64,000 bases of DNA, taken from Steromphala cineraria (taxonomy: Eukaryota > Mollusca > Gastropoda > Trochida > Trochidae). Positions 46,471-58,729 of the stretch are shown here, one piece after another; the first letter of the stretch is position 1, and each line of letters begins with the position of its first letter. The stretch covers positions 55,186,289 to 55,250,288 of the forward strand of contig OU744731.1 of assembly GCA_916613615.1 (NCBI GenBank), given 5' to 3'. Made by a program: the position numbers and the translations under genes. The notes beneath the pieces were generated by a model, which was not told the origin of the DNA, did no database searches, and saw only the letters and a list, made by a program, of their open reading frames with translations.

Positions 46471-46779
46471 AAAAAACTTTCTAAAAAATTGCTTGGAAAA
46501 AGAGCCATTAATTATGAATTTTATTCCATCGAGAACTTTTTTTTAAATTTTGGCTTTTGTTTGAAGATTTTGATTCATTGAAGTAGTTGACCAAAGTTTT
46601 AATTATAAGTTTCAATATTTTTTCAATATTGGATTAAAAAGGGTTTAAACACTTTTTTATGTTTTAATGATTATATATGATAATCTTGTACAAGTGAAAC
46701 ATTGTTATGAAACTAATTTGGCACATCACACTTTGTCTATAAAACAATCAAACAGGTGAGGTGTAGAGAGGTAGGCGAA

Positions 46780-46945
46780 TCTTACCATCATATGATTGTG
46801 ATCTTGACAGCACATGATTGAATCTCAACATCACATGATAATCCTGACACCATATGATAATATCTTGACACCACATGACAGATTCTTGAAGCCACATGAT
46901 AAAATAATCACATAAAAGTCTTGGGATCACATGATAAGCCTTTTG
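46780..46945 (+). repeat. About 24-bp imperfect tandem repeat
   Basis: Units of cttgacaccacatgataata with variants are repeated about seven times. Confidence 0.8.
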
Positions 46946-48136
46946 AGACAAACAGGTTGTTGACTGAATTTATGTTACGCCCTCAACAACATCCTAATTC
47001 ACATTTGTTTTTGTCATTTTGTCATTAACTTTCCCAGGGAGATAAACTAAGACTATAACATTCATGAATAAAATATATTTTAGTCTAGCCCTTTCTTCAA
47101 TTAGTTAGGGAGCTATATTGAAAGTAAACCTCTTGTATGTCTTTTGTGCAGTATAGTGGGAAGTAAAAAACTATAAACGCTCATAAATTTGAATACATTT
47201 TAGGTTACAATATTTTTTCATTTTTTACTGATTTAAAAATTCAAGATATCTAAAACATTTCACTGAATTTCAGGGTGGGTCTTAGGCACTTAATACAGTA
47301 GAAGTACAACATGCTAATTTAAGATTCTAATGCTGGAGGTTTTCAAAAAAGGTACTTTCAAAGCGGCCATTATTATGGTCCCAACTATCACAAACTTTAC
47401 CAGATAGCATCCATATTTGCAAAGCCATGTCGACAGACTCTTTCATAATTTATACCTCAAGATTCTAAGACTTAAGTGACAAATGATCTAAAGGTTTGAC
47501 CCTTTTTTCCAATATCTGAGACATTTGACAATGGTGCAACATAAATGCGACCATTTACACATCTGGCCATTCACCCACTGCCAAAAAACTCATTCCTACG
47601 GAACAACAAGTTTTTATTTTTGATATAGAAATTCCTTATTCCTTATTCTGATAATGATGATTCTGTCATTGTCTAGCAAGTAAAAAGTAAATTCTATTTT
47701 CATTTAAATCATTTTATTCTTTTAGCTTCTTAAATGCAATTTAACAAACTTCTCAAGCCCTAGCTGACATCATATGGACTTGGGTTATTTAGAATTTGTG
47801 AAAATCAAAAAAAGATTTCCATTAAACAGAGCATGAGTCATGACGTTCATAACTCTATACATGACTCTAATTAATTCTTTCTATACAGAAATAAACTTGT
47901 CTGTCACACCTCAAATAGTAACAACACAATACATAAGAACGCATCTATTCTCAGAAAGTTAATCTTATCACTGAAATAAAACAGAAAACATCTTATCAAA
48001 AAATTCTCATTTATGCAAGGAAATGAAAAAAATAATTCTCATCCCATAGTTTGGATCAACAAGGACATAAAGTAAAAGAAATCATATATTTTCATGACCC
48101 CCTTGAATCATAAGTCAGATTAAGTCTTAGTTTGAC
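46946..48136. other. Intron 3, AT-rich, nothing recognised
   Basis: No feature could be supported. Confidence 0.4.
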
Positions 48137-48620
48137 TTAAAGTGACACAGAGTATCTTTCTTAAAATTTTATTTTGTTTTGATAAGCTACAAAATATCTA
48201 ATATGCTGATTGAAGTTCATATCTCATCACTGGACTTGCAAATATATCCATTTATGCATGATATCTCTTATGGAAAAATCAAGAAAACATCTCAAATACG
48301 TTTAATATTCGAAATTATGCATCCAATTAATCTACCTATTAGTTACAATACCTAAAAAACACTATCGAATCGAATATATATTCCTGTCAGCTTATAACAA
48401 GGTTTCAAAATTACGTTTGGCGAATTTGTGCGCGCCACTCGAGCCACATTGTCCAGTTTTCGATCAAAATCCTGACTTTGAATGGCCGTATTTTCGCTCT
48501 AATGTACTGATTAACCTTTAACTTGTTTCTTTTCAGTAACAGTTAGTGGTTCTCGATGTAATAACATCGATTTCAAAATTGACATATGTGATCCTATCAA
48601 CATACTCTGTGTCTCTTTAA
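48137..48620. mobile_element. 484-bp TTAA-flanked MITE, ACACAGAGTAT family
   Basis: It starts TTAA AGTGACACAGAGTAT and ends ATACTCTGTGTCTCT TTAA, so the 15-bp termini are inverted repeats with one mismatch and TTAA duplicates flank them. The interior includes a CpG-rich piece (tttgtgcgcgccactcgagc). There is no coding capacity. The termini differ from the other TTAA families here. Confidence 0.88.
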
Positions 48621-48809
48621 ATAGCTTCACACTCTTAGTTCAGCCTGCATAAAATCAAATGGGGAATATAATTGAAAAAAATATTTACTTTATCAGGGTT
48701 CCAAATCAATTCAGTGCAAATAACCTTTTCATCATGGTCTCACCGCACCAACCTTTTGTTTGGGTGGGGTGGTCACTATGGAGGCCACAGTTACAACTAC
48801 TAAATTTAT

Positions 48810-49194
48810 TAACGTAATTTCTCTATTAATTCAACATCTCCAATAATTCGACAACATAATATTTTTCAGAGGTCACAACTTCCAATCACTTCTAAAATTG
48901 TCAAAACTTGATGCCCATATGATTCAACCATTGCTTGAAATAATTGTTTTGCAAAAAAAAAAAATAATAACAATTGCAAAGCATTATTTTTTCTTTTGCA
49001 GTAATTTATCTAAAATATCTTTATTATGAAAATGTGGTCATCTTTAAAAACTTATATGTATAATATCACACATATACTTGATATCTATCTGAAGTTTCGA
49101 CCACAGAGGTAATGAACCACCAAAAGTGAAGAATAGTAAAACCATAGATCTTTTCTAAAAATTTCAGGGTCGAATTAATAGAGAAATTACGGTA
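48810..49194. mobile_element. 385-bp TA-flanked MITE
   Basis: The ends are TAACGTAATTTCTCT and AGAGAAATTACGGTA, extended on both sides by the matching attaattc/gaattaat, giving inverted repeats of about 22 bp that begin at TA. A TA target fits Tc1/mariner-type mobilisation; that class is inference. The diverged copy at 25101-25699 aligns end to end. Confidence 0.85.
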
Positions 49195-49579
49195 CTTAGG
49201 ATCAAAGAAGATGTATGTATGTGTTTTCAGAATTTCAAGTTCCCTGCCCAACATTTTTAGTAGACTTTTGTTAGGAATGTGAAAAAATTTATCTCAACAT
49301 ATATATTTTGACAACCCCACACCTCTCATTGATATGAGATGAGAATGATACAAAATGCTTGAAGATTCTACACAAATCACCTCTTAAGAGAGTTTTACTA
49401 TCCTGAAAGCCTATCTGGATCCACTAGAGATGCCAAAACTATGAAGTTGCTATGAAAATCCTGTCACATATTTATAGAGAGAGAGAGAGAGATTGTGTTT
49501 ATGATGATGTGTAGAGAGACTGCTAGGTAATTTTCAAATTAGTCTTGCTAATTTGAACCATAACTGTGAGAAATACTCA

Positions 49580-50160
49580 AATCTGATTAGCGTTTGCGGG
49601 ACACCACAAAAGCAGAGTAGCCCCAAAACTGAGGGATTCACCTTCCCCTGTGTTCGGCCTTCTACAAAACCTCATGAAATTCGGCAATTTTTATAAGTAC
49701 ATAACAAAAGAGAATTAAAAAGTTGTGACCTTGAACTTTGATCTTAATTTGAACATCATTTTTAGATCTCAAAAAATCTCATCAGGCGTTATATTAAAAT
49801 TTGCTTTAGGGTGTGACCAAAGTCGTTTTCCCCTTTAATAGGGGCCACAGGGTCACCAAATATACAATTTTGTTAAAATCCCCATAACCTAAGGCATTGC
49901 TACATAACATTTTATCATTCTATGCCTTGTGATTCTGGAGAAGAAGATGAAAAGGGTTTTAGAAGGGGCCACAGGGTCACCGATTCTAACATCTTGGCTA
50001 TTGGCCTCTGGAGAAGAAGGTGAAATAGGTTTAAAGGTGCAGCCCCTACCGCATGTATTAGGGATCACAGGGTCATCAAAACTATAAACTGTAATCCTCA
50101 CTAGTCAAGGAGTCTGTTCAAAAGATTTCAGCTTTCTAGGTCTTTTGGTTGTCAAAGACG
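49580..50160. repeat. Old tandem repeat with ggggccacagggtcacc units
   Basis: The phrase ggggccacagggtcacc occurs near 49843 and 49966, and gggatcacagggtcatc near 50061. Each is preceded by related text (gagaagaag..gaaa, ggtttaaag). Units are 100-120 bp and diverged. Confidence 0.65.
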
Positions 50161-50170
50161 CGTTTCAAGG

Positions 50171-50370
50171 GTATATTAAGAAACCGGAAGTTGTGAGATG
50201 GCCACACTTGATTTGCCTTTATGTCGGCTGCTGTTCCGGTAACTTTGGTAAATTATCTCCTATTTAATGATTTTTGGTCTGATTTTCCCGAGGTTGGTCG
50301 CAAAATTTTGCAAAAAATACAAGGAAAACAGTAAATTACTTTCTAAAATATTGAATTCTGATAATCTTTA
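50171..50370. mobile_element. Fragment of the 573-bp TTAA element
   Basis: The sequence aagaaaccggaagttgtgag, followed by atggccacacttgatttgcc, through ctgattttcccgaggttggt aligns with 22370-22500. The right terminus is decayed (ctgataatctttaaag) and the left part is missing. Confidence 0.8.
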
Positions 50371-50904
50371 AAGCATGGAAATTGCAGTGATTGTTGGTGC
50401 ATTAAACAAGTATCATCTTCTTGAAAAATACAGCATCTCTGTATGAATGCTAGTCGATGGAAAGGCGTGCATGGACATCAATAACACATCACTGTCGTGT
50501 CAACATGAAGGAATACAATCCAGACTAGAATCTGTTTTTACAAAAAAACAGTCTTCCCATACATCATTCTAGCTGAATTTTGTTTAGAAAATTGCTGATA
50601 TTTATTAAATCTCAAACAAAAACCATATTTTTTTCTATAAAACCACAGGGACTTTTATTGCTAATAAAACAGTTAAAATGGGGGTAGTAACTAACTAACT
50701 AACCTTTCAGTATTGTTAGTAATAGGGGTTTATCATATTCAAGTATGCTTACTAGGATCTGTTTTTATAAGCGATACAAGTCCCTGTGTATAAAACGATA
50801 TAAACTGTAAGTTTTGGTTATTTTTATGGGAATCATTAATCAACCTCAAAGCAGTTGTCATGCAAACTAACCCTTCCATTCAAAATTACAAAGTCCAAAA
50901 TGTT

Positions 50905-51060
50905 GCCATGGAAACAAAAAATATTTAATTGAAAATAAGTTGAAACCCCCAAAGGGCACATCTACGTGATATGAAGAGCATGTATACCAAACTCGGTGAG
51001 GATTGGTCGAGAAGTTTCGGAGTTATTCTCTGGTAACTAAGCGAAACAAATAAGACCGCC
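50905..51060 (+). repeat. Diverged single monomer related to the 170-bp repeat
   Basis: It keeps ccatggaaac, an AT spacer, then aaagggcacatc, gtataccaaactcggtgagg and a gttattctc end, paralleling catggaaac, aaaaggcacaa, tgtatgaagtttgatgaagc and gatatgctc at the left window edge. Similarity is partial. Confidence 0.4.
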
Positions 51061-51179
51061 ATCACAGGCGCAGACAAGAACTCAGTCAAAACCATAATGT
51101 CTCCCGACCCTTAGGGGAGGGGGTTGGAGCACATCAGGATATGTATTGTAACGCGACCCCAAAATGAGAATACGAAACG

Positions 51180-52208
51180 TATCATAACCTCTCCATACCG
51201 TTTCAAGCAACATGTACATACTGAAACCCTATCAACTGGGTTACATAACTAGAAGGTGACCATTTGTGTAAAGTATTGGAGTGTATCAGGATATTATCAT
51301 ATCACGACCCAATTATCCCCCCCACCCAAAGCGCTTAAACAGTGATATATTAACTGACCTGCATGACTGTAGGTGACTATTTGTGTAAGATATTGGAGTG
51401 TACAAGAAAAAATATCATATCATGACTCAGTTATTAGGATATAAATGTATCGTTACCTCCCAGTATCCTTTCCACAGCGATTGTATACCAGCCTGCATGA
51501 CTGTGACAAGCAGACACACTACCAACTGAGCTACATCCATCGTAGGTGATTAGTTGTATAAGATATTACAGTGTATAAGGATATGTATCATATCGACCCC
51601 AAATATCAGGATACAAAACATATTTTTTTTTAGGGATGTCACGATACAGGTACCTTGCGATACGATACGTATCACCATACTGAGGTCATGATACGATACA
51701 TATCGCGATACACTAAATGCGACATTATTACGGTTAGATAAAAATTCAGGGATCTAAATTTAATATACCTAAAGAGACTTATCTGAGTAACCAGCACATA
51801 AAGACAAAAATAAGCCAACTTTGTCATGAAAAGTCATTTAGTGCTATATTAAAGCTATCTTAACAAGGAATTTAACTAACTCTGGATTTATTGATTCGAT
51901 ATTCACACAAACACACAACGATATTCACCAAAAATAAAAACGATATTCACTAAAATTTGTATCACGATACAGTTGACTGTATCGTGTATTGTATTGTGAA
52001 CTGTACCACAACGATGCATAGATGCATCCATCGGTGTATCGTGACATCACTATTGTTTTGACAGCAACTTGTATACTGACCTACATGACTGGGTAAGTTA
52101 CTGAAGTGTATCACGATTTGTTTTGTAATGCCCTAATATCAGGATACCAATTGTATAGCAACCTCTTTATATCATTTCGACAGTGTCGTGTATACTGAGA
52201 TTACTGAC
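51180..52208. repeat. Tandem repeat abutting the exon 3 donor
   Basis: Units of about 130 bp hold gtgtaagatattggagtgta, catatcacgaccc and acctgcatgactgt. They run from 51180 up to exon 3, interrupted by the hAT-like element at 51631-52052. The piece actgacctgcatgactgt at 51353-51370 differs at one base from the true exon 3 end and donor at 52203-52220. A related piece at 51487 has lost the GT and one at 52076 keeps it. Confidence 0.8.
51631..52052. mobile_element. 422-bp hAT-like MITE with CACGATAC repeats
   Basis: The left end TAGGGATGTCACGATAC and the right end GTATCGTGACATCACTA are inverted repeats of 17 bp with one mismatch. Subterminal cgatacgatacgtatc-type motifs cluster at both ends. 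The 8-bp flanks are tttttttt and ttgttttg, compatible with a mutated 8-bp duplication. TIRs and subterminal repeats of this kind are typical of hAT-derived elements; class is inferred. No transposase is present. Confidence 0.82.
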
Positions 52209-52339
52209 CTGCATGACCGTCACAGCACCGTAAGTGACAGCAGTCCAGTATACCGACCCAATGAATATACCACCGGCCACGAAGGGGCAAGTCTTGTAGA
52301 TTATCCGGTCAGCTATATCCATTATGTACACAACTGGAC
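52209..52339 (-). CDS. MARCHF5: MARCH5 exon 3 (first membrane segment)
   Basis: Two bases complete a Gly codon with exon 2. Then 43 codons read PVVYIMDIADRIIYKTCPFV, AGGIFIGSIYWTAVTYGAVT and VMQ. Human MARCH5 has almost the same residues here, including SIYWTAVTYGAVTVMQ. The acceptor is ctgtag (52340-52345) and the donor is CAG/gtcagt from 52208. It encodes the first transmembrane segment after the RING-CH domain. It ends in phase 0, which fits exon 4, 14.6 kb away. Confidence 0.96.
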
Positions 52340-52981
52340 CTACAGCATAGAAAACAAACTTAACCTACAATTCTTTTCTCAAAGAGAGTGTACTTGAAAA
52401 ATATTAATTTTTAATTAATACAATTTGAAAATTATTTCCAAGATTTAATTTTTTTTTAAATGGTACTTGAAAATACAATATTTGGAGTTTATTGATAAAA
52501 ATTACAATGTCTTTGAAGGGACAATCAGTGTTCGAGTCACAAACGTCGGATTTTATATACAGCTTTTACTGTTACTGTATCAAAACATACCGACTGTTAA
52601 TGAAAACTATTATTTAAATGGTAATTGGTTCCGTACAATGACAACATAAAGGTTAAATATCAATATTCTACATGAAAACCAGGCACTCATTGACTTTACT
52701 GCTGTTGCACACCAATAAATAAAAGTAATTTTGAAAATTAATCTAAAGCAAATAGAAAGGCAGATTGGCGATGTTAATGTTTCATAAGTTACCAATAAAG
52801 TGTTCATGTAAAATAGACCAATAGTTTCAGCTTCTTCTTTTTCGTTTGATTTTCATCAAAAATATGACTAGTTTCTTTGGAGAAATCTGAATCTAGATCA
52901 ACATATATGGGATTTTATCACATTTAAAAGCTGAATATAATGTCTGGGCAAAACAAATTATTATTTGTTTGCAATGCATAC
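52340..52981 (-). other. MARCH5 intron 2 (642 bp)
   Basis: It starts gtatgc at 52981 and ends ctgtag at 52340. It is AT-rich with no other feature seen. Confidence 0.9.
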
Positions 52982-53187
52982 CTAGTTTTGGGAAAATTAT
53001 CATATACTCTGTATTGCACTGGGGACAAGCCACTTTTGCTGTGCTGTTTCCTTTCTGTTTCTCATCTATCCAACGCTGTAAACAGTTCTGATGAACCCAT
53101 TTTGTTGTTCCCTTACATCTGCAGGGTCGTACCCATGATGCATCACGGTCATCTTCGTCAGTTGCAAAACATACCCAACAGGAACGC
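52982..53187 (-). CDS. MARCHF5: MARCH5 exon 2 (RING-CH domain)
   Basis: MARCH5 is an E3 ubiquitin ligase of the mitochondrial outer membrane; the family acts on mitochondrial fission and fusion factors, misfolded proteins and antiviral signalling. This exon holds the whole catalytic RING-CH finger as C4HC3. Numbering the joined protein from MAQSRLKEDD, the ligands are C16, C19, C35, C37, H45, C48, C67 and C70 (SCWVC, PCRCKG, WVHQNC, ACPQC). The tryptophan W52 follows in LQRWIDEK, as usual in RING-CH domains. The acceptor is tactag (53188-53193) and the donor is G/gtatgc after 52982. Phases 2 and 1 fit exons 1 and 3. All zinc ligands are present, so the finger should be functional. Confidence 0.97.
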
Positions 53188-53543
53188 CTAGTAGATAAGA
53201 ATAAAAACATTGAATATACATATCACTGCACAAATATTCTACCCTATGGTTGATGTATTTCTGATGCAATTCATGTGATGACAGTATAGGTCTAAATTTA
53301 TCAATTGAATTTGACTGACTTTCTACAAATGATAATAAAAATGCCTAAAAATCAAATAAAGACGATTTTAATCCTTTATTTGATTGATTATTATTAATTG
53401 TTTTATGATGACACAGACAATATCAACTGAATGAGTTAGCAAATTCCGGGCTAACACAGTATTTTACTTTCGTTTTTTATATCAGTCATGTTTCCTAAAT
53501 TATGCATAATCATGTTGATTTCATGTCATTCCCACTTGTGTAC

Positions 53544-53581
53544 CTGTCTAAGTCGTCTTCTTTCAGTCTACTTTGAGCCAT
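53544..53581 (-). CDS. MARCHF5: MARCH5 exon 1 (start codon)
   Basis: ATG at 53581 gives MAQSRLKEDDLD plus two bases (AG) that join the first G of exon 2 to make Arg13, leading directly into RSCWVC. The short cytosolic N-terminus before the first zinc ligand has the same length class as human MARCH5. The donor is AG/gtacac at 53543. The bases before the ATG (gagaaaat) put A at -3. The joined four exons give 188 residues without a stop or frameshift, which confirms the boundaries. Confidence 0.92.
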
Positions 53582-53830
53582 ATTTTCTCTCCGTCTCCTT
53601 CAGTGAGTTGTTTTGATTGATCCTATTTCCTCCCCGTCAAAATCACTGACAGGCGTCAAGCTACAAGATATCTCTAACCAAGCAGTACATAGTCTCTTGT
53701 AACAGCCAGTTGAGTTGATATACCAAATATTTCTGCGTTTGTGTGTTTGATATAGGTCCAAAAACACGGTTTCATAATATTCACATAATTTTACAGGAAA
53801 AATAACCAGTCTGCATCGGTCAACTTGAGA

Positions 53831-53880
53831 ACCGGAAGTAGAAGTCAACCGGATGTAGTATAACTAAGGGACCGGTCATT
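53831..53880 (-). promoter_or_regulatory. Probable MARCH5 promoter, ETS-type sites
   Basis: Two ETS-like cores (accggaagt at 53831 and accggatgt at 53848) and a third ccgg lie 250-300 bp upstream of the MARCH5 ATG. Clustered ETS sites next to the start of a broadly expressed gene are common in animals. The start site itself is not visible. Confidence 0.35.
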
Positions 53881-54596
53881 GCATGAAATGTCACTCAACA
53901 TTTTAGTAGAAGTTAACTAAAACGTCTTTTTTCAAAATATATAAAAAAAGAAATAGCACCATATAGTTATTGTGCCTTTTAGTCGTGTCTATCGTGTATA
54001 TAAACGTAACCAATAATAATAATACAAGTGTCACTGACGTACAGCTTTTTTTTTTGACAGGCTAAAAATATAATATTTTAAAGCAAAAAGATTAAGTGAA
54101 TATCATTCGATCACTCGTCAGAAAATGAAACACACAAATTTAGAATCAATTCATTTCCTGACTGGTAAACGACAAATTGTTTTCATTGATTTGTAATAAA
54201 TGGTCTCGCACATTTATTATTTCATTGGAACAGTGAAAATAAAAAGCCGCCTGAAATTTAATAGAAGATTACATTGTCAATAGTCTTTTTTAAATTGCCT
54301 GACGGATTTACCAAATGAAGATTGATTGAATTAATCAAACCGATTGTTAAGCCCCGAATGTATATGCAATTGTTTTAATTTGGAAGTATATTAAAATTAT
54401 ATTTATTCACATGTACAAAAGTGTTTGAGGTAAGTAAAGTGTTCAGGTAAACGAACTTGCATATGTAAGTAAATTTATACTTGGAGTTAATTTTTTCTTA
54501 AGTAAGTATATTTTTACTCCATATGCGATAGTGACATGTAAACGGGTCTTTCTGTTTTCTTACATTGAACAGTTAATTATTCCATCGCTTCTATTT
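53881..54596. other. Intergenic, AT-rich, nothing recognised
   Basis: No feature could be supported. Confidence 0.4.
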
Positions 54597-54951
54597 CAAG
54601 GGGAAGTAGCACGTTTTTAATGGAAATATAAGGTGATTTTAGGAAAAAAATAAAATAAATGGTTCCAATTGAAAAACAAACTATTTAAACTAATTGAAGC
54701 AGTAATGAATCAAATATATGCAATGTAAAGTCCAGCCGTGCGATTCCTTTTTCTTACACAAAATGAATTGGTGTTCACATAAAAATGGCGGCCAATGGAC
54801 TTTATATGAATCTTGATAATTTGTTCTCTGACTATGGATGATTGATTTGTGTTGACGCTATCAAAATAAATACATTTAGTATTAACGTACAATAACCAGT
54901 GAAAAATCGAAAAAATTAATTTAAAAAAAAAACGTTCTAAGGCCCCTTTAA
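54597..54951 (-). mobile_element. AGGGGCAG MITE, older inverted copy
   Basis: It begins caaggggaagtagcacgttt, where the left TTAA has mutated to TCAA, and ends ctaaggccccTTTAA. The interior matches the 40761 copy (ggttccaatt, ggtgttcacat, aatggcggccaatgg). Confidence 0.88.
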
Positions 54952-55640
54952 ACCAGATGGTCTCATGAGGAAAATACAAACAACAGTGACAATGCTATTT
55001 AGCTTCTATACGGAAATATCAAACACTCCCTGGTAATAACACATCATAATGAACTTCTGAAATTATATTTACTTAGTATGCAAATATAAACGTGTGCATT
55101 TAAACGGGTCTTTAGAGAAGAGACTTTCAGATCTATAAATGTATTTTATTATGTTGGAGATTTAAAAACTAAAACATTTAAACACACCTTAACTTTGAAA
55201 CAGAAATCCAATTCTATTTCATGCATCTGTTTTTGATCAACATCACGACATAGTACGACACTAAACAATTATTAGCATTATTTTACATTAATTTCTAGCA
55301 TTGTGGAAACATGATCAAGATAAATGTAAAAATCATGCTTTAATAAGTAGAGGCCGCGTATATTAAAAAATAAAATACAAAGAACACAAAGAATGAATAT
55401 AATTATGTATGTTGATACGTAAATGTCATTGTTTCCAGGACCCAAGTGATAGGGCGTGTCCACTATACGGGGGAACAGGTGCACGCGCTCAGTGTGACCA
55501 GCTGACCCCCGGCGTTCAGGTGTGGTCAGCTTTGTCCAGTGAATAACATGCATTCTTCCTACCTACAGCTGGACAAAAGAATTCGATATATGACGTAGAT
55601 GTTATATGAGACTTCAAACATAAGAGTAAATAAGGTTTAT
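54952..55640. other. Intergenic stretch, nothing recognised
   Basis: A somewhat GC-richer patch at 55440-55550 has no recognised coding or RNA feature. Confidence 0.4.
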
Positions 55641-56000
55641 TTAAAGGGGCAGTAGCACGTTTTTGATAATTTTATATTTCAAAGTTTTCACTGATGATTG
55701 TAAGTTAAAGCCAAATGTATTATTTTGACAGTGTCAAATATCTCATTACACAAGCCAATCATCCATAATCAGAGGACAAAGCATGAAGATTTGCATAAAC
55801 CCATTGGCGGCCATTTTGTGTGAACACCTTTAATTCATTTTGTGTAGGAAAAAGCAATCGCATGGCTAAACTTAACGTTATATTTTTGAATTATTACTGC
55901 TCCAATTAGTTTAAATATATATTTTTTCAATTGGAACCATTAATGTTAATTTTCCTGGCGATTCCTTATATCCCCCTAAAACGTGCTACTGTCCCTTTAA
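55641..56000 (+). mobile_element. AGGGGCAG MITE, full length
   Basis: A 360-bp copy in the same orientation as 28409-28770, with TTAA on both sides, termini aggggcagtagcacgttt and acgtgctactgtccct, and the interior cccattggcggccattttgt. It lies in the MARCH5-CPEB intergenic region. Confidence 0.93.
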
Positions 56001-58700
56001 CGTTATCGTATGGAGTTACTTATAATACGTCACTTTAAACAGTGTTACCCAGTTTCAATAAAATATACAATATGTAACAGTATATGTATCAATGTAAGTG
56101 GGAATTCTAAATTTTCATGTGAGAAGAATGAGGAAATTTGAGTTTTAAACCAAATTTCCTTTTAAATATGTGAATTAAGACGACGTTTAGACTATATATG
56201 GTTGTGATATCCAAGGCTTTGGCAAACATGCGCGAATATAACACCTATTTCAACATTTTATTTGCGAACTCGCATGCTTTGGAAAGCATATGGAAGGATA
56301 ATATGTAAATTTCTAATAGTAACTTATTAGTTTATTAATTTATAGATTCTTGCATTCATATGCTTTTACTTTGTTGATATTGTGTTGCTGCCAATTCGTA
56401 TATCTATTACATAAAGAAATGTATTCTAATTTGTAGATTTCTATGCAATATATTTAAATGTAATTATTTTATGTCATTCTTTCATGTTTCTTTCAGAATT
56501 AAACCAATTATAAAAGACAAAATTGTTCATTTCAAAGAACGAGGGTAAGGTATGTGTTTATCACTATAAAACGTAGTGAACTTATACAGCTTATCGCCCG
56601 AATAAGTGTGTCATATGATGAAAAGAGTGTTAATTTGTGATTTCGATAGAAAAAGCGAGGGTTGTATGCAAATTTGCAAGAATTAAGACTAAATCGTATG
56701 ACACTTTTTCGAAAGCAATAATATCTAGGTATTTTGATGAATTACTATTCTTATTCATTTTAGATACAAGACACTTGAAAAAGGTCAATCAAGTTAGCTT
56801 CCCTTTTCTCTTCCGACGGCATATACAAAGCACTGTCGACAAAAAAAGACGAAACACGTAGGATTTACACATGTGCGCTTATGAATACAATTTACGCAGT
56901 TTATGTTTAATAATTCGGATAATGTACATTTAATTATAAATTTGCATGGAATACCATATTTAACGAACATGAAAAGTTGAAAACTCGATGAAAATAATAT
57001 TATTTTAAAATGTAGTATAGGCCCTAGTTAATGGCATCCCCATTGTCAAGAAATTATAATAAAACCAGAAACAGAAATTTGACCTTGCGCACAATTTATC
57101 AAATATTTACAAATAACAAATAAACCAACAGAACGGAACTATTAATGCTGTTTAAAGTTTAAACAATGACTTAAATAATTTCTGGTGTCAGTTTCTCGCC
57201 CACGTGTATTGATCGCATGTTGATAGGCCTACTTTTTACGCATTGGTATCGAGTAAATGTGTACCGCCCACGTTAAGCGTTAATTTTACATATCTTTACA
57301 AAATGATAATAAAAGGTATCAATATCCCTGAGAAGATTAAACTATTACTGTAAGAAATGACATTTTTATACACCATCCATATTTTATAAGAACGATGAGC
57401 CGCGAGATACTTTAAATGAAAACTGGGCTTTGCCAAAGGCGACATCGTCGTTTGCGCTGATTCGGGCCCGGTGCGAGCATGATTATACCGTCTCCACATG
57501 TGTAAATTGTTAACAGCTGGGACATGTCAAAAGTCTTCGATACAAGGGTGGCATATTTGTGACAGACTCGGTTTGTGGTATATAACAATATAATCATTTA
57601 TAGACGACCAGACCAGTATTTAAGTACACAGAACTGTCGACTTTACGTTTGTGAATACTTTGTCACGCCTGAGGCGAAGTGTCTTGGTTTTGTGTCGCTA
57701 ACAATAGTAACAGGAATATAAGTAGGTCGACGGCACGTGGCACTGTGTATATTATATCACAGTGTATTGACTGACGATTTTTCAAGTAGGGACAAGTACA
57801 CTTAATCGCGAGTATATCCTATTCTGTTGTATTGAAATTCAACTACTCGACGATAATCTTACTGGGCGATAAATTACTGTACTAAGTCAAGAAGACTTTG
57901 CACTTTGTATAGCGGATCTTCGGTTTTGTATATTATTATGCATTTGATATACCGTGGCAGAGTACCACATATAGAAAAAAACACGTTTTGTCCCCTAAAG
58001 CATTATTACGCGTATTATTGACCTTTATTGTAGTTGGAAATCCGTGAGTATCAATGACGTATATACAGTACATATAAACACAATTGTCACGCTTCATAAC
58101 ATTATGTCAAGAAACATGAGATATATCATGACAAAGACAATTAACAGACAACCACCCTATAGCGACTTGGTTCGATTAAGTGCACGAAGACGTATTTGGA
58201 ATTTACAAAAATCGAAAGTAGAGAGTCAGACGGTGGAATTGTACAGCATGGAGTTTGAGATCCTAAAGACCTATGGATACATTTTAACTTTGCTATTTTA
58301 CTGATATTGGTCTTTACAGATCACATCGTTAAAATATGTTATAAATATTTCTGTTAAAATAGATGTGAAAACTCCTTCAGAAGGATCTGTTGATAGACGC
58401 GTGACCTGTTTAACTTTATATGAAAATTACATGAAAACCTGGCACGTCATCTCGACGTGAGTAAAAGCGTTTAAAGCCAATCACTTCAGTTTTAGGCCAA
58501 TTCATGTTTCGATTTTATCGACTAATAGATCCATTTTAGAAAGAATGCGATGAATTAATAATCACGTTGAAACAGAACGTTTGTCCTCTAATTTACAAAA
58601 CCAAAAACTAACGACAAGAACTGAACATTTAGTGCTAATACAAAAATCTTAGACCCATAAAAATAGGCCCTTGAACTCTCTCCTTCGAAAAATGTTACCG
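56001..58700. other. Intergenic region between MARCH5 and CPEB
   Basis: Only short frames without recognisable protein. CpG frequency rises to the right of about 57200. Confidence 0.4.
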
Positions 58701-58729
58701 ACTTTGGCTTTCAGATAATATAAGGTTCA

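Noticed and set aside
53066..53269. Alternative minus-strand frame over MARCH5 exon 2
   Set aside because: It is a shadow of the true RING-CH frame and shows none of the zinc ligands.
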